Positions 38,451 through 47,137 of a stretch of 64,000 nt of DNA are shown here, piece after piece. The DNA is from Noviherbaspirillum sp. L7-7A (GTDB lineage: Bacteria > Pseudomonadota > Gammaproteobacteria > Burkholderiales > Burkholderiaceae_D). The notes below the pieces were generated by a model. The model did no database searches, was not told the DNA's origin, and was given only the letters and a program-made list of their open reading frames with translations. The position numbers were made by a program, and so were the translations under genes. The DNA is taken from positions 682,001-746,000 of the forward strand of contig NZ_JAHQRJ010000001.1 in NCBI RefSeq assembly GCF_019052805.1. The letters run 5' to 3'. The first letter of the stretch is position 1; each line of letters begins with the position of its first letter.

Positions 38451-39836
38451 ATGAATAGCCGTCCCGATCCGCAAGTCGATTCCCTCCGCGTCCCGCCACA
38501 TTCCATTGAAGCAGAACAGTCCGTGCTGGGCGGTCTGCTTCTGGACAATGCTGCCTGGGACCGCATCGCCGATTTTGTTAGCCAGGAAGATTTCTATCGG
38601 TACGATCACCGCCTGATCTTCCAGCATATTGTCAAATTAATCAATAATTCCCGCCCCGCGGACGTCATTACTGTCTACGAGGCGCTTTCCTCTTCGGGCA
38701 AGGCAGAGGAAGTGGGTGGCCTCAGCTACCTGAATGCGCTGGCGCAAAACACGCCATCTGCCGCCAATATCCGCCGCTATGCCGAGATCGTGCGCGACCG
38801 TGGCGTGCTGCGCAAACTGATTACGGTGGCTGACGAGATTTCCGGCGACGCCTTCAACCCGCAGGGCAAGGAAGTCAAGCAGATGCTGGACGAGGCGGAA
38901 TCCAAGATTTTTGCCATTGCCGAGGAGGGCGCACGCGGCGCCCAGGGCTTCCAGGAAATCCAGCCCCTGCTGACCCAGGTGGTCGAGCGCATCGACGAAC
39001 TGTACAACCGTGATAGCCAGAATGACATCACCGGCGTGCCAACCGGTTTTGTCGACCTCGATCGCATGACCTCCGGCCTGCAGCCGGGCGACCTGATCAT
39101 CGTTGCCGGCCGTCCTTCGATGGGCAAGACGGCATTCTCGATCAACATCGGCGAGAACGTGGCGATCGACAGCGGCCTTCCGGTGGCCGTGTTCTCGATG
39201 GAAATGGGTGGCGCGCAGCTGGCCATGCGTATGCTGGGTTCGGTGGGCAAGCTCGACCAGCACAGGCTGCGCACCGGCCGGCTGGCCGACGAGGACTGGC
39301 CGCGCCTGACCCATGCGATCCAGAAAATGAATGATGCCCAGCTCTACATCGACGAGACGCCGGCGTTGAGCTCGATCGAATTGCGCGCCCGTTCTCGCCG
39401 TTTGTCCCGGCAATGCGGCAAGCTGGGCCTGATCATCGTCGACTACCTGCAGCTGATGTCGGCGAACTCGGCCGGCGAAAACCGGGCAACGGAAATCTCG
39501 GAAATCTCGCGTAACCTGAAGGGCCTGGCAAAGGAGCTCAACTGTCCGGTCATTGCGCTGTCGCAGCTGAACCGCTCGCTGGAGCAGCGGCCCAACAAGC
39601 GCCCGGTGATGTCCGATCTGCGCGAATCCGGCGCTATCGAGCAGGATGCCGACGTCATTCTGTTCATTTATCGCGATGAAGTGTATAACCCCGATTCCCA
39701 GGACAAGGGCACTGCCGAAATCATCATCGGCAAGCAGCGTAATGGCCCCATCGGGGCGGTTCGGCTGACATTCCTTGGCCAGTTCACCAAGTTTGACAAC
39801 TACGTTGGCAATGCGCCGATGTACAGCAGCGAGTAA
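38451..39836 (+). CDS. dnaB: Replicative DNA helicase DnaB
   Basis: Hexameric fork helicase of 461 residues. The N-terminal domain ([13 protein letters not shown], about 17-115) is joined by a linker to a RecA-like ATPase with Walker [12 protein letters not shown] (about 214-224), Walker [11 protein letters not shown] and the [15 protein letters not shown] motif. No intein is present. The ATG at 38451 is used; in-frame codons from 38394 overlap the -10 element. It sits after the rplI block, as in many proteobacteria. Confidence 0.97.
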   Translation: MNSRPDPQVDSLRVPPHSIEAEQSVLGGLLLDNAAWDRIADFVSQEDFYRYDHRLIFQHIVKLINNSRPADVITVYEALSSSGKAEEVGGLSYLNALAQNTPSAANIRRYAEIVRDRGVLRKLITVADEISGDAFNPQGKEVKQMLDEAESKIFAIAEEGARGAQGFQEIQPLLTQVVERIDELYNRDSQNDITGVPTGFVDLDRMTSGLQPGDLIIVAGRPSMGKTAFSINIGENVAIDSGLPVAVFSMEMGGAQLAMRMLGSVGKLDQHRLRTGRLADEDWPRLTHAIQKMNDAQLYIDETPALSSIELRARSRRLSRQCGKLGLIIVDYLQLMSANSAGENRATEISEISRNLKGLAKELNCPVIALSQLNRSLEQRPNKRPVMSDLRESGAIEQDADVILFIYRDEVYNPDSQDKGTAEIIIGKQRNGPIGAVRLTFLGQFTKFDNYVGNAPMYSSE

Positions 39837-39893
39837 GCGCTGTCGCGGCCAACGCAAGGACGCTGTCACCTCTTTTTATCTGGAGAAATAATC

Positions 39894-40520
39894 ATGTTTG
39901 GACGTCTGATGCCCAACGAGGGCAAGTTTTTCGAGCTGTTCATTCAGCATGCCGACCTGTGCGTCAAGGGCGCGCGCGAGATGGTGGCGCTGATGACGAG
40001 TTTCGATGACCTGGAAAACCGGGTGCATGCCATCGAAGGCATCGAGAAGCAGGCTGACAAGGTCACCCACAACACGCTGGAAATGCTGCACAAGACCTTC
40101 ATTACGCCGCTCGACCGCGACGACATCCATCAGCTGATCACCCGCATGGATGACATCCTCGACCTGCTCGAAGATGCGGCCCAGACGATTTCCCTATACG
40201 ACATCAAGAACACCACACCGGAAGCCAAGCGCCTGGCCGAGCTGTGCCTGGCCTGTACCGAAAAGGTCCGCGCCGGCGTCGCCCTGCTGCACAACATGGA
40301 CAATTCGCGCGAGATCCTCGCCATCTGCGCCGAGATCGACCGCCTGGAATCGGACGCCGACCATGTGATGCGCGCCGCCATGTCCAAGCTGTTCCGCGAC
40401 GAGCCCGATGTTCGCAACCTCATCAAGCTCAAGGCCATCTACGAGATCCTCGAAACCGTGACCGACCGCTGCGAGGACGTGGCCAATATCCTGGAAGGCA
40501 TCATCGTCGAAAACGCCTGA
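39894..40520 (+). CDS. DUF47 family protein (PhoU-like, Pit-associated)
   Basis: Helical cytoplasmic protein of 208 residues resembling PhoU, family DUF47/TIGR00153. Seen features are the MPNEGKFFELF start, the ExxAD motif EGIEKQADKVTH and ITRMDDILDLLEDAAQ, and C-terminal ILETVTDRCEDVANILEGI. Such proteins are encoded next to low-affinity phosphate transporters and are thought to regulate them. The Pit gene follows 90 bp downstream, supporting this. Confidence 0.9.
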   Translation: MFGRLMPNEGKFFELFIQHADLCVKGAREMVALMTSFDDLENRVHAIEGIEKQADKVTHNTLEMLHKTFITPLDRDDIHQLITRMDDILDLLEDAAQTISLYDIKNTTPEAKRLAELCLACTEKVRAGVALLHNMDNSREILAICAEIDRLESDADHVMRAAMSKLFRDEPDVRNLIKLKAIYEILETVTDRCEDVANILEGIIVENA

Positions 40521-40610
40521 CGTTTTCCGATGCCGGCGGCTGCGTGCCGCCTTCTCTGGCATGCGCCATCCCTGGCGCACGCCTGCCTTAACAAAATCCC
40601 AAGAACAATT

Positions 40611-41618
40611 ATGCAAACTCTACAGATCAGCATCTATGCTCTCGCATTCCTTGTTGCGCTGGCGCTGATATTCGATTTCATGAACGGCTTCCATGATGCC
40701 GCCAATGCGATCGCAACCGTGGTATCGACCGGCGTGCTCAAGCCGCAGACCGCCGTGGCCATGGCCGCCACCTTCAACTTCGTCGCGATTCTGGTATTCC
40801 AGCTAAAGGTGGCGACAACGGTCGGGAAGGGCACGATCGATCCTTCCGTGGTGGACCACTATGTGGTGTTCGGCGCGCTGGTGGGCGCCATCGTCTGGAA
40901 TCTGATCACCTGGTATTACGGCATTCCTTCGTCTTCCTCGCATGCGCTGATCGGCGGCCTGGTGGGCGCCGCTGTCGCGAAGGCTGGCACCGGCTCCCTG
41001 ATCGCCGGCGGACTGCTCAAGACCATCCTGTTCATCGTGCTGTCGCCGCTGCTGGGCTTCATCTTCGGCTCGCTGATGATGGTGCTGGTGTCCTGGCTGT
41101 TCGTGCGGGCGACGCCACGCCGGGTCGACAAGTGGTTCCGCCGCATGCAGCTGGTGTCTGCCTCGATGTACAGCCTGGGGCATGGCGGCAACGACGCGCA
41201 AAAGACCATGGGCATTATCTGGATGCTGCTGATCGCCGCCGGCGCCTCGTCGCCGGATGAGCACTTGCCATGGTGGGTGGTGATCTCCTGCTATACCGCC
41301 ATCAGCCTGGGCACGCTGTTCGGCGGCTGGCGCATCGTCAAGACCATGGGCCAGAAGATCACCAAGCTGAAGCCGGTCGGCGGCTTCTGTGCCGAAACCG
41401 GCGGCGCGATCACGCTGTTCCTTGCCACCGCGCTGGGCGTGCCCGTGTCGACCACGCATACCATCACCGGCGCCATCGTCGGCGTCGGTGCATCCAAGAA
41501 GATGTCGGCGGTACGTTGGGGCGTGGCGGGCAACATCGTCTGGGCCTGGGTCTTCACGATCCCGGCTTCCGCCTTCATGGCGGCGATTGCATGGTGGATA
41601 GGCACGCTGATCCTCTAA
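40611..41618 (+). CDS. pit: Low-affinity inorganic phosphate transporter (Pit)
   Basis: Integral membrane transporter of 335 residues moving metal-phosphate with protons. About ten hydrophobic segments are visible. The two PiT signature repeats are FDFMNGFHDAANAIATV (about 22-38) and GHGGNDAQKTMGII (about 189-202). ATG 40611 gives the proper N-terminal helix. It forms a pair with the DUF47 gene and ends at a good terminator. Confidence 0.95.
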   Translation: MQTLQISIYALAFLVALALIFDFMNGFHDAANAIATVVSTGVLKPQTAVAMAATFNFVAILVFQLKVATTVGKGTIDPSVVDHYVVFGALVGAIVWNLITWYYGIPSSSSHALIGGLVGAAVAKAGTGSLIAGGLLKTILFIVLSPLLGFIFGSLMMVLVSWLFVRATPRRVDKWFRRMQLVSASMYSLGHGGNDAQKTMGIIWMLLIAAGASSPDEHLPWWVVISCYTAISLGTLFGGWRIVKTMGQKITKLKPVGGFCAETGGAITLFLATALGVPVSTTHTITGAIVGVGASKKMSAVRWGVAGNIVWAWVFTIPASAFMAAIAWWIGTLIL

Positions 41619-41664
41619 GACGGGTGTCGTCGCCCTGGCGGTTTTCTCCGGAGCCAAGAATAGG

Positions 41665-41697
41665 AATGCGTCACATACGTGGCGCATTTTTATTTTT
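41665..41697 (+). terminator. Intrinsic terminator of the DUF47-pit pair
   Basis: AATGCGTCAC pairs with GTGGCGCATT (one G-T wobble) around ATAC, followed by TTTATTTTT. Confidence 0.85.
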
Positions 41698-41723
41698 AAC
41701 CACCTTTTCCGGAGAAACTTTCC

Positions 41724-42638
41724 ATGCGACCTTTTCCCAGCGTTCCTGCTCCAACTACCAATGCACAGGCAGCGTTCCGGTCGGCTGTCCCGACTGGCCG
41801 TGCGCAGCAGCCAGGCCCCACGCTGACCGTTCTGGAGCGCGGCTCGGATATCATGACCGTGATCAGCGGCCAGATCGACATGTCGCAGTCAGCCCAAAGC
41901 CTTTGCGATATGGCCGCAGCAAGCTCACCGCGCTTTCCTGGTTATCGTCCTGATGGCGCAGGGGCAATCGTCATCCTGCACACCGAGAGTGGACGCTTTG
42001 TCTTTGGATCGCTGCGTGCCAACCCTGCGCTTCAGTCTTGCCGTGCACCGAATGGACAGCCCTATCCCTTGCAGATGAATACCTGCGTCGGCGGCTACCT
42101 TCCCAATCCGGAGACGCCGCTGAAGAGCGCCATCCTGGCTGCTGCGAGGCCAAAGGTGATGCGTGAAGGTCTATCTGTTGCAACGCCTGAAGCGAGCCGG
42201 GTGCAAGGGCAGTTGGCGCAGCTGCTCGATGCCATCGAGACGGACGCAGGCTGGGAGCCACGCGTCTGTATCCACACCGACAAGTGGAAGGACAGGGAAG
42301 GCAATGAAAAAACCATGTGCTTTCTGACGGCTGTCAAGCATCTGCAATGCACCGAAGCCGACCGGACTGCTCTGGAGCAGGGCCTGAAATTCAATGCCAT
42401 GCTGCCTTCTTCATCTGGCCGCGAGCCGATTGCATTTGGCTTTGCGCTGATCGACAACCTTACTGCCAATGCGCTCGACACCTATGCAGCCGATGAAGTG
42501 ACGAAGGCCACCCGTGCATGGGAAGCGCACGGCGATACGGTCGCCGTTGTGTTCAATGACCTTGCAACCGCAGCCCTGAAAAAAAACCGGGCCTTCGAAT
42601 GCGATTCGCCGGCCCGGTTGACGTTGAGTAGTCAGTAA
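41724..42638 (+). CDS. Orphan protein, possible degenerate Nudix-like domain
   Basis: Protein of 304 residues not recognised as a named family. The first 40 residues are Pro/Ala/Thr-rich and probably disordered; no signal peptide or membrane segment. From about residue 78 the pattern GAGAIVILHTESGRFVFGSL then GGYLPNPETPLKSAI resembles a Nudix fold: G124-x5-E130 matches the Nudix box start, but Leu138-Ala139 replace the catalytic Arg-Glu, so hydrolase activity is unlikely. CCGGAG before the ATG is a good ribosome binding site. Single gene between the pit terminator and the convergent phoH-like gene. A secreted-effector or regulatory role would be speculation. Confidence 0.7.
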   Translation: MRPFPSVPAPTTNAQAAFRSAVPTGRAQQPGPTLTVLERGSDIMTVISGQIDMSQSAQSLCDMAAASSPRFPGYRPDGAGAIVILHTESGRFVFGSLRANPALQSCRAPNGQPYPLQMNTCVGGYLPNPETPLKSAILAAARPKVMREGLSVATPEASRVQGQLAQLLDAIETDAGWEPRVCIHTDKWKDREGNEKTMCFLTAVKHLQCTEADRTALEQGLKFNAMLPSSSGREPIAFGFALIDNLTANALDTYAADEVTKATRAWEAHGDTVAVVFNDLATAALKKNRAFECDSPARLTLSSQ

Positions 42639-42676
42639 GGTTTCAGATGCGGGAGCGAGTCCCGCTTTCATTGCGG

Positions 42677-44338
42677 TTACAGCACCTCGCTCGCATGATC
42701 CGCCAGACGCGACCGTTCGCCGCGGGCCAGCGTCACATGGCCGCCATGCGACCAGCCCTTGAAGCGGTCGACTACATAAGTCAGGCCGCTGGAGCCTTCG
42801 GTCAGGTAAGGCGTATCGATCTGCGCAATGTTACCGAGGCAGACGATCTTGGTGCCGGGGCCCGCGCGCGTCATCAGGGTCTTCATCTGCTTGGGCGTGA
42901 GGTTCTGGGCTTCGTCGATGATCAGGTACTTGTTGACGAAGGTACGCCCGCGCATGAAGTTGAGCGACTTGATCTTGATGCGTGAACGGATCAGGTCCTG
43001 GGTCGCGGCGCGGCCCCATTCGCCGGCCTCGTTATCCGACTTGTTGAGGACTTCGAGGTTGTCGTCGAAGGCACCCATCCAGGGCGACATCTTTTCCTCT
43101 TCGGTGCCCGGCAGGAAGCCGATGTCTTCGCCGACCGGCACCGTGACCCGGGTAACGATGATTTCGTTATAGGTCTTGGTTTCCAGCACCTGCGTCAGGC
43201 CGGCGGCCAGGGCCAGCAGGGTCTTGCCGGTGCCGGCCTGTCCCAGCAGCGAGACGAAATCGCATTCCGGATCCATCAGCAAATTCAAGGCGAAGTTCTG
43301 CTCGCGGTTGCGTGCAGTGATGCCCCAGACGCTGTTCTTGTTGTGGCTGTAGTCGCGCAGGGTGCGGATGACGGCGGTCTTGCCATTGATCTGCGTGACA
43401 TTGCCATAGAACGATGCCTCGCCGTTGCTGGGCTCCATGTAGACGAACTGGTTGACCAGCATTGCCGGCACCAGCGGCCCGGTCAGCCTGTAATAGGTAT
43501 AGCCAGTGCCATTCTTGCTCTCCTGCCAGGACTCCATGCCCTTCCCATGCTTGGTCCAGAAGTCGTCCGGCAATTGCAGGATGCCGGAGTACAGCAGGTC
43601 GGTGTCTTCCAGCACATGGTCGTTGAAATACTCCTCGGCCGGCAGGCCCATCGCCCGCGCCTTGATGCGCATGTTGATATCCTTCGACACCAGCACGATC
43701 GCGCGTCCCGGATACTGCGCTTCGAGCGCGCGAACCACGCCGAGGATCTGGTTGTCCGCCTTGCCGACCGGCAGGCCTTCGGGCAGCTCGATATTCTGCA
43801 GCTTGGTCTGGAAGAACAGGTGGCCGCGGGCGTCCTTGTTGCCCAGCTTGGCCAGCGGGATGCCGTCATCGATGGCGTTGTCGTCGATGTCGGCAACCAG
43901 CGCGTCGAGCGAGCGCGATACCTGTCTCGCATTGCGCGCCACCTCGGACATGCCCTTCTTGTGATTGTCCAGTTCCTCCAGCGTCATCATCGGCAGATAG
44001 ACGTCATGTTCCTCGAAGCGGAACAGCGAGGTCGGATCATGCATCAGCACATTGGTGTCGAGCACGAACAATTTGGTGCTGCCAGCCTTGTCGGCGGCGC
44101 GGCTGGTGCTGGACTTGGCGCGGGTTTCAACTGCCTTCAGTACCTTCGGGCGCGACTTGGCCGCGGCGAGTTCGGGCAGCTTGGCGCGGGTGGCAGGCGC
44201 CGGTTCTGGCCGGGCAGGCGCGGCTGCAGGTTCAAGCAGCTTGATCGATGGCTTAACGGTCTTGCCTTTTTCCGCCTTGGGATAGTCGCTCGGGGAGAGC
44301 AGCGTTGCAGGCTTGGTCGGTAGTTTCGGAAGGGGCAT
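42677..44338 (-). CDS. PIN domain-PhoH family ATPase (PhoH2-like)
   Basis: Fusion of 553 residues: a Pro/Ala/Lys-rich N-terminus (1-85), a PIN nuclease domain (about 88-235, with FVLDTNVLMHD and later acidic residues), then a PhoH ATPase domain with Walker A GQAGTGKTLLA and Walker B YLIIDEAQNLTP. PhoH2 proteins are reported as sequence-dependent RNA unwinding and cleaving enzymes, sometimes paired with an antitoxin; no small antitoxin gene adjoins here. It is followed on the other side by the bcp gene in the same direction upstream. Confidence 0.92.
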   Translation of the reverse strand: MPLPKLPTKPATLLSPSDYPKAEKGKTVKPSIKLLEPAAAPARPEPAPATRAKLPELAAAKSRPKVLKAVETRAKSSTSRAADKAGSTKLFVLDTNVLMHDPTSLFRFEEHDVYLPMMTLEELDNHKKGMSEVARNARQVSRSLDALVADIDDNAIDDGIPLAKLGNKDARGHLFFQTKLQNIELPEGLPVGKADNQILGVVRALEAQYPGRAIVLVSKDINMRIKARAMGLPAEEYFNDHVLEDTDLLYSGILQLPDDFWTKHGKGMESWQESKNGTGYTYYRLTGPLVPAMLVNQFVYMEPSNGEASFYGNVTQINGKTAVIRTLRDYSHNKNSVWGITARNREQNFALNLLMDPECDFVSLLGQAGTGKTLLALAAGLTQVLETKTYNEIIVTRVTVPVGEDIGFLPGTEEEKMSPWMGAFDDNLEVLNKSDNEAGEWGRAATQDLIRSRIKIKSLNFMRGRTFVNKYLIIDEAQNLTPKQMKTLMTRAGPGTKIVCLGNIAQIDTPYLTEGSSGLTYVVDRFKGWSHGGHVTLARGERSRLADHASEVL

Positions 44339-44445
44339 CAGGACCTCAATCTAGGATGTCCGCAGGCCGCCAGCCGGGTGGGCGGACGGACAGGAGGGAC
44401 GGTTGGCGGGGTAGTGCATGGAATGGCTGCGGTACCGCAGAATGC

Positions 44446-44490
44446 AAAAAGCCGTTTTGGAAAAGGAAGGCTCCTTTTCTTCAAACGGCT
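44446..44490 (-). terminator. Intrinsic terminator downstream of bcp
   Basis: On the minus strand AGCCGTTTGAAGAAAAGGAG pairs with the following CTTCCTTTTCCAAAACGGCT and ends in TTTTT. It lies between the bcp stop (44532) and the PhoH gene start (44338), isolating the two. Confidence 0.88.
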
Positions 44491-44531
44491 CTGGACTGAG
44501 GTTTCTTTTAGGCTTCAACGTATCGAGCGAA

Positions 44532-45008
44532 TTAATGGATAGCCTTCACGAATTCGAGCACTTCATCAACATGCCCGGGCACTTTCACTCCACGCCATTC
44601 TTTCACTAATCGCCCGGAAGCGTCAATGATGAATGTGCTGCGATCAATGCCGCGCACGGCTTTTCCGTACATGGTCTTGCTTCTGATCACATTGAAGAGA
44701 TTGCAAAGGGCTTCGTCGGGATCCGAAATCAACTGAAAGGGCATCGCCAGCTTGGTGCGGAAGCTTTCATGGGAGCGCAGGCTGTCGCGGCTGACGCCAA
44801 AGATTTCCGTATTGGCATGCTGGAATTCGGGATACAGCTCACGAAAGCGAATGCCTTCGGTGGTGCAGCCTGGCGTATTGTCCTTTGGATAAAAGTACAG
44901 AACGATGTTCTTGCCCCGATAGTCTGCAAGGTGAAAAGTCTGGTCGCTGGTCATGGCGGCAGAAAAATCAGGCACGATTTCGTGCAGCGCAGGTGGGCTC
45001 TCTACCAC
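44532..45008 (-). CDS. bcp: Thioredoxin-dependent peroxiredoxin (Bcp/PrxQ family)
   Basis: Thiol peroxidase of 158 residues reducing hydroperoxides. The peroxidatic Cys48 lies in DNTPGCTTEG with the conserved Pro and Thr; Arg of GIDRSTFIID completes the site. The resolving Cys five residues later in classical Bcp is replaced by Ile53; the only other cysteine is Cys102, so it works either as a 1-Cys enzyme or uses Cys102. Terminated by its own hairpin. Confidence 0.92.
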   Translation of the reverse strand: MVESPPALHEIVPDFSAAMTSDQTFHLADYRGKNIVLYFYPKDNTPGCTTEGIRFRELYPEFQHANTEIFGVSRDSLRSHESFRTKLAMPFQLISDPDEALCNLFNVIRSKTMYGKAVRGIDRSTFIIDASGRLVKEWRGVKVPGHVDEVLEFVKAIH

Positions 45009-45237
45009 AGTGTTCTCCTGTTGTTACATCGATGTTTGCCGGCCAATCGGCAGCCGGTCAAAGCCATAGAGCGGGCCAGCACGGAGAACGTTCACCGCTT
45101 GGGCGCCCGTCGCCGGGTGGCGGACGCCCGGGAATGCAGGCCATATTGGGCCGGGTTTCCGGGTTTCAAGTTCAACATCATCAAAGCCATTCCGGCGTTG
45201 ATCAGAGCCGGAATAATCTGTCCGCATGACAGGATAG

Positions 45238-45621
45238 TCAGCCTTGTGGCGATTCCAGAATGAGCGCCAGCGCCACCTTGCGACCTTCCGCCATCAGGAT
45301 GTTGTAAGTCCGGCATGCCGCCTGGTTGTCCATGGTTTCCACGCCGACCCGGCGCGCATTGAGCGACGCAATCAGTTTCGGATGGATGAAGTGCTGGCGG
45401 GCGCCAGTACCGAGGATGACGACATCGGGTGAGAGGGCATCGATATGCTGGAAGTCCTCTGCGGCAAGGGCGTCGAAGGACGCGACCGGCCAATCGACGG
45501 GAGCCATTTCGGGCATGACCACCAGGCTGTTGCGGTAGTGGACGGCATTGATCTCGACACCGCTCTCGTCGTAGGCGGTGACGGTCTGGTATTGCTGGGT
45601 GGAAGTGGCGTGTAGCTTCAT
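45238..45621 (-). CDS. Mth938-like domain-containing protein
   Basis: Small protein of 127 residues of the Mth938/NDUFAF3-like fold (formerly DUF498/DUF598). Typical segments are ALSPDVVILGTGARQHFIHP and GVETMDNQAACRTYNILMAEGRKVALAL. Function in bacteria is unknown; the eukaryotic relative is a complex I assembly factor. It lies upstream of bcp in the same direction, with a 229-bp gap in which I see no convincing gene, and divergent from the aminotransferase. Confidence 0.88.
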   Translation of the reverse strand: MKLHATSTQQYQTVTAYDESGVEINAVHYRNSLVVMPEMAPVDWPVASFDALAAEDFQHIDALSPDVVILGTGARQHFIHPKLIASLNARRVGVETMDNQAACRTYNILMAEGRKVALALILESPQG

Positions 45622-45802
45622 GAGATGAATGCGCCGGCCATGTCGAATGCCGGCGGACAGGCGGAAATGAGGAGCATTGTAACGGTTTTCAATATTCGAA
45701 CTTTCGGTATCGATTGATAAAACCAGTTGCTTTCGGCAAAATGGGCCTTTTATCGCGGCGCAGCATTCAGCCTGACCGCCTCACATTTCAAGGAAGCGCC
45801 CC

Positions 45803-47032
45803 GTGCGACCGATTCAGAAATCCAGGAAACTGGCAGACGTCTGTTACGACATCCGTGGTCCCGTGCTGGAAAAGGCACGTCAGATGGAAGAGGATGGTCA
45901 CAAGATCATCAAGCTCAACATCGGCAACCTGGCCGCCTTCGGATTCGACGCGCCGGACGAGATCGTGCAGGACATGATCCGCAACATGGGCAATGCTTCC
46001 GGCTACACCGATTCCAAGGGCCTGTTCGCGCCGCGCAAGGCGGTGATGCACTACACCCAGCAGAAGAACATCGGCGGCGTCACCATCGATGACATCTACC
46101 TGGGCAATGGCGCCTCCGAGCTGATCGTATTGAGCATGAATGCGCTGCTCAATACCGGCGATGAAGTGCTCGTGCCGGCGCCGGACTATCCGCTGTGGAC
46201 CGCGGCGGTCAGCCTGTCCGGCGGGACGCCCATCCATTATGTCTGCGACGAGCAGTCGGAATGGATGCCCGACATCGAGGACATCAGGAAGAAGATCACG
46301 TCCAATACCCGGGCCATCGTGGTGATCAATCCGAACAACCCGACCGGCGCGCTGTACTCCGTTGACCTGTTGAAGGAGATCGTCGAACTGGCGCGCAAGC
46401 ACCAGTTGGTGGTGTTTGCCGACGAGATCTACGACAAGGTGCTGTACGACGGCAATACCCATACCTCGCTGGCGTCGCTGGCCGACGACGTGCTGTTCAT
46501 CACCCTGAACGGCCTGTCGAAGAACTATCGCTCCTGCGGCTATCGCGCCGGCTGGATGGTGGTGTCGGGCGAGAAGAAGCATGCGAAGGATTACATCGAA
46601 GGCCTGAACATGCTGGCCTCGATGCGGCTGTGCGCGAATGCACCCGGCCAGTTCGCCATCCAGACCGCGCTCGGCGGCTACCAGAGCATCGACGACCTGG
46701 TGCGTCCGGGCGGCAGGCTGCTGCGCCAGCGTGACCTTGCGCACAAGCTTCTGACCGACATTCCGGGCGTCACCTGCGTCAAGCCGAAGTCGGCGCTGTA
46801 CATGTTCCCGCGGCTCGATCCGAAGATGTATCCGATCGCAGACGACCAGCAATTCGCCTATGAGCTGCTGGCCGAAGAGCGGGTGCTGATCGTGCAGGGC
46901 ACCGGCTTCAACTGCCCGACCACGGACCATTTCCGCGTCGTGTTCCTGCCCAATACCGACGACCTGACCGAAGCTGTTGGACGCATTGCCCGCTTCCTCG
47001 ACGGCTACCGGCGGCGTCACAGCATCGCATAG
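45803..47032 (+). CDS. alaA: Class I/II PLP aminotransferase (AlaA-like)
   Basis: Pyridoxal-phosphate aminotransferase of 409 residues, close to the glutamate-pyruvate transaminase AlaA (YfbQ). Motifs: NIGNLAAFGF, NGASELIVLSMNALL, INPNNPTGALY, the PLP lysine Lys240 in GLSKNYRSCGYRAGW, and C-terminal HFRVVFLP. The start is GTG at 45803 behind AAGGAAG. It heads an alaA-hom-thrC arrangement common in betaproteobacteria, linking alanine/glutamate with aspartate-family metabolism. The symbol is by similarity in memory only. Confidence 0.88.
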   Translation: MRPIQKSRKLADVCYDIRGPVLEKARQMEEDGHKIIKLNIGNLAAFGFDAPDEIVQDMIRNMGNASGYTDSKGLFAPRKAVMHYTQQKNIGGVTIDDIYLGNGASELIVLSMNALLNTGDEVLVPAPDYPLWTAAVSLSGGTPIHYVCDEQSEWMPDIEDIRKKITSNTRAIVVINPNNPTGALYSVDLLKEIVELARKHQLVVFADEIYDKVLYDGNTHTSLASLADDVLFITLNGLSKNYRSCGYRAGWMVVSGEKKHAKDYIEGLNMLASMRLCANAPGQFAIQTALGGYQSIDDLVRPGGRLLRQRDLAHKLLTDIPGVTCVKPKSALYMFPRLDPKMYPIADDQQFAYELLAEERVLIVQGTGFNCPTTDHFRVVFLPNTDDLTEAVGRIARFLDGYRRRHSIA

Positions 47033-47137
47033 AAAGCGCACGCGCAGCACGGGCTGGCATCGGCCTGCTGCAGGCAGCCGGCCGATGCCGGCGCCATTCC
47101 CATCCCCAATCATTTGTCACCAGAGTCCGGAATCACC

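Noticed and set aside
45009-45237. Small minus-strand frames between bcp and the Mth938-like gene
   Set aside because: No ribosome binding site or recognisable sequence; the 229-bp gap is left unannotated.
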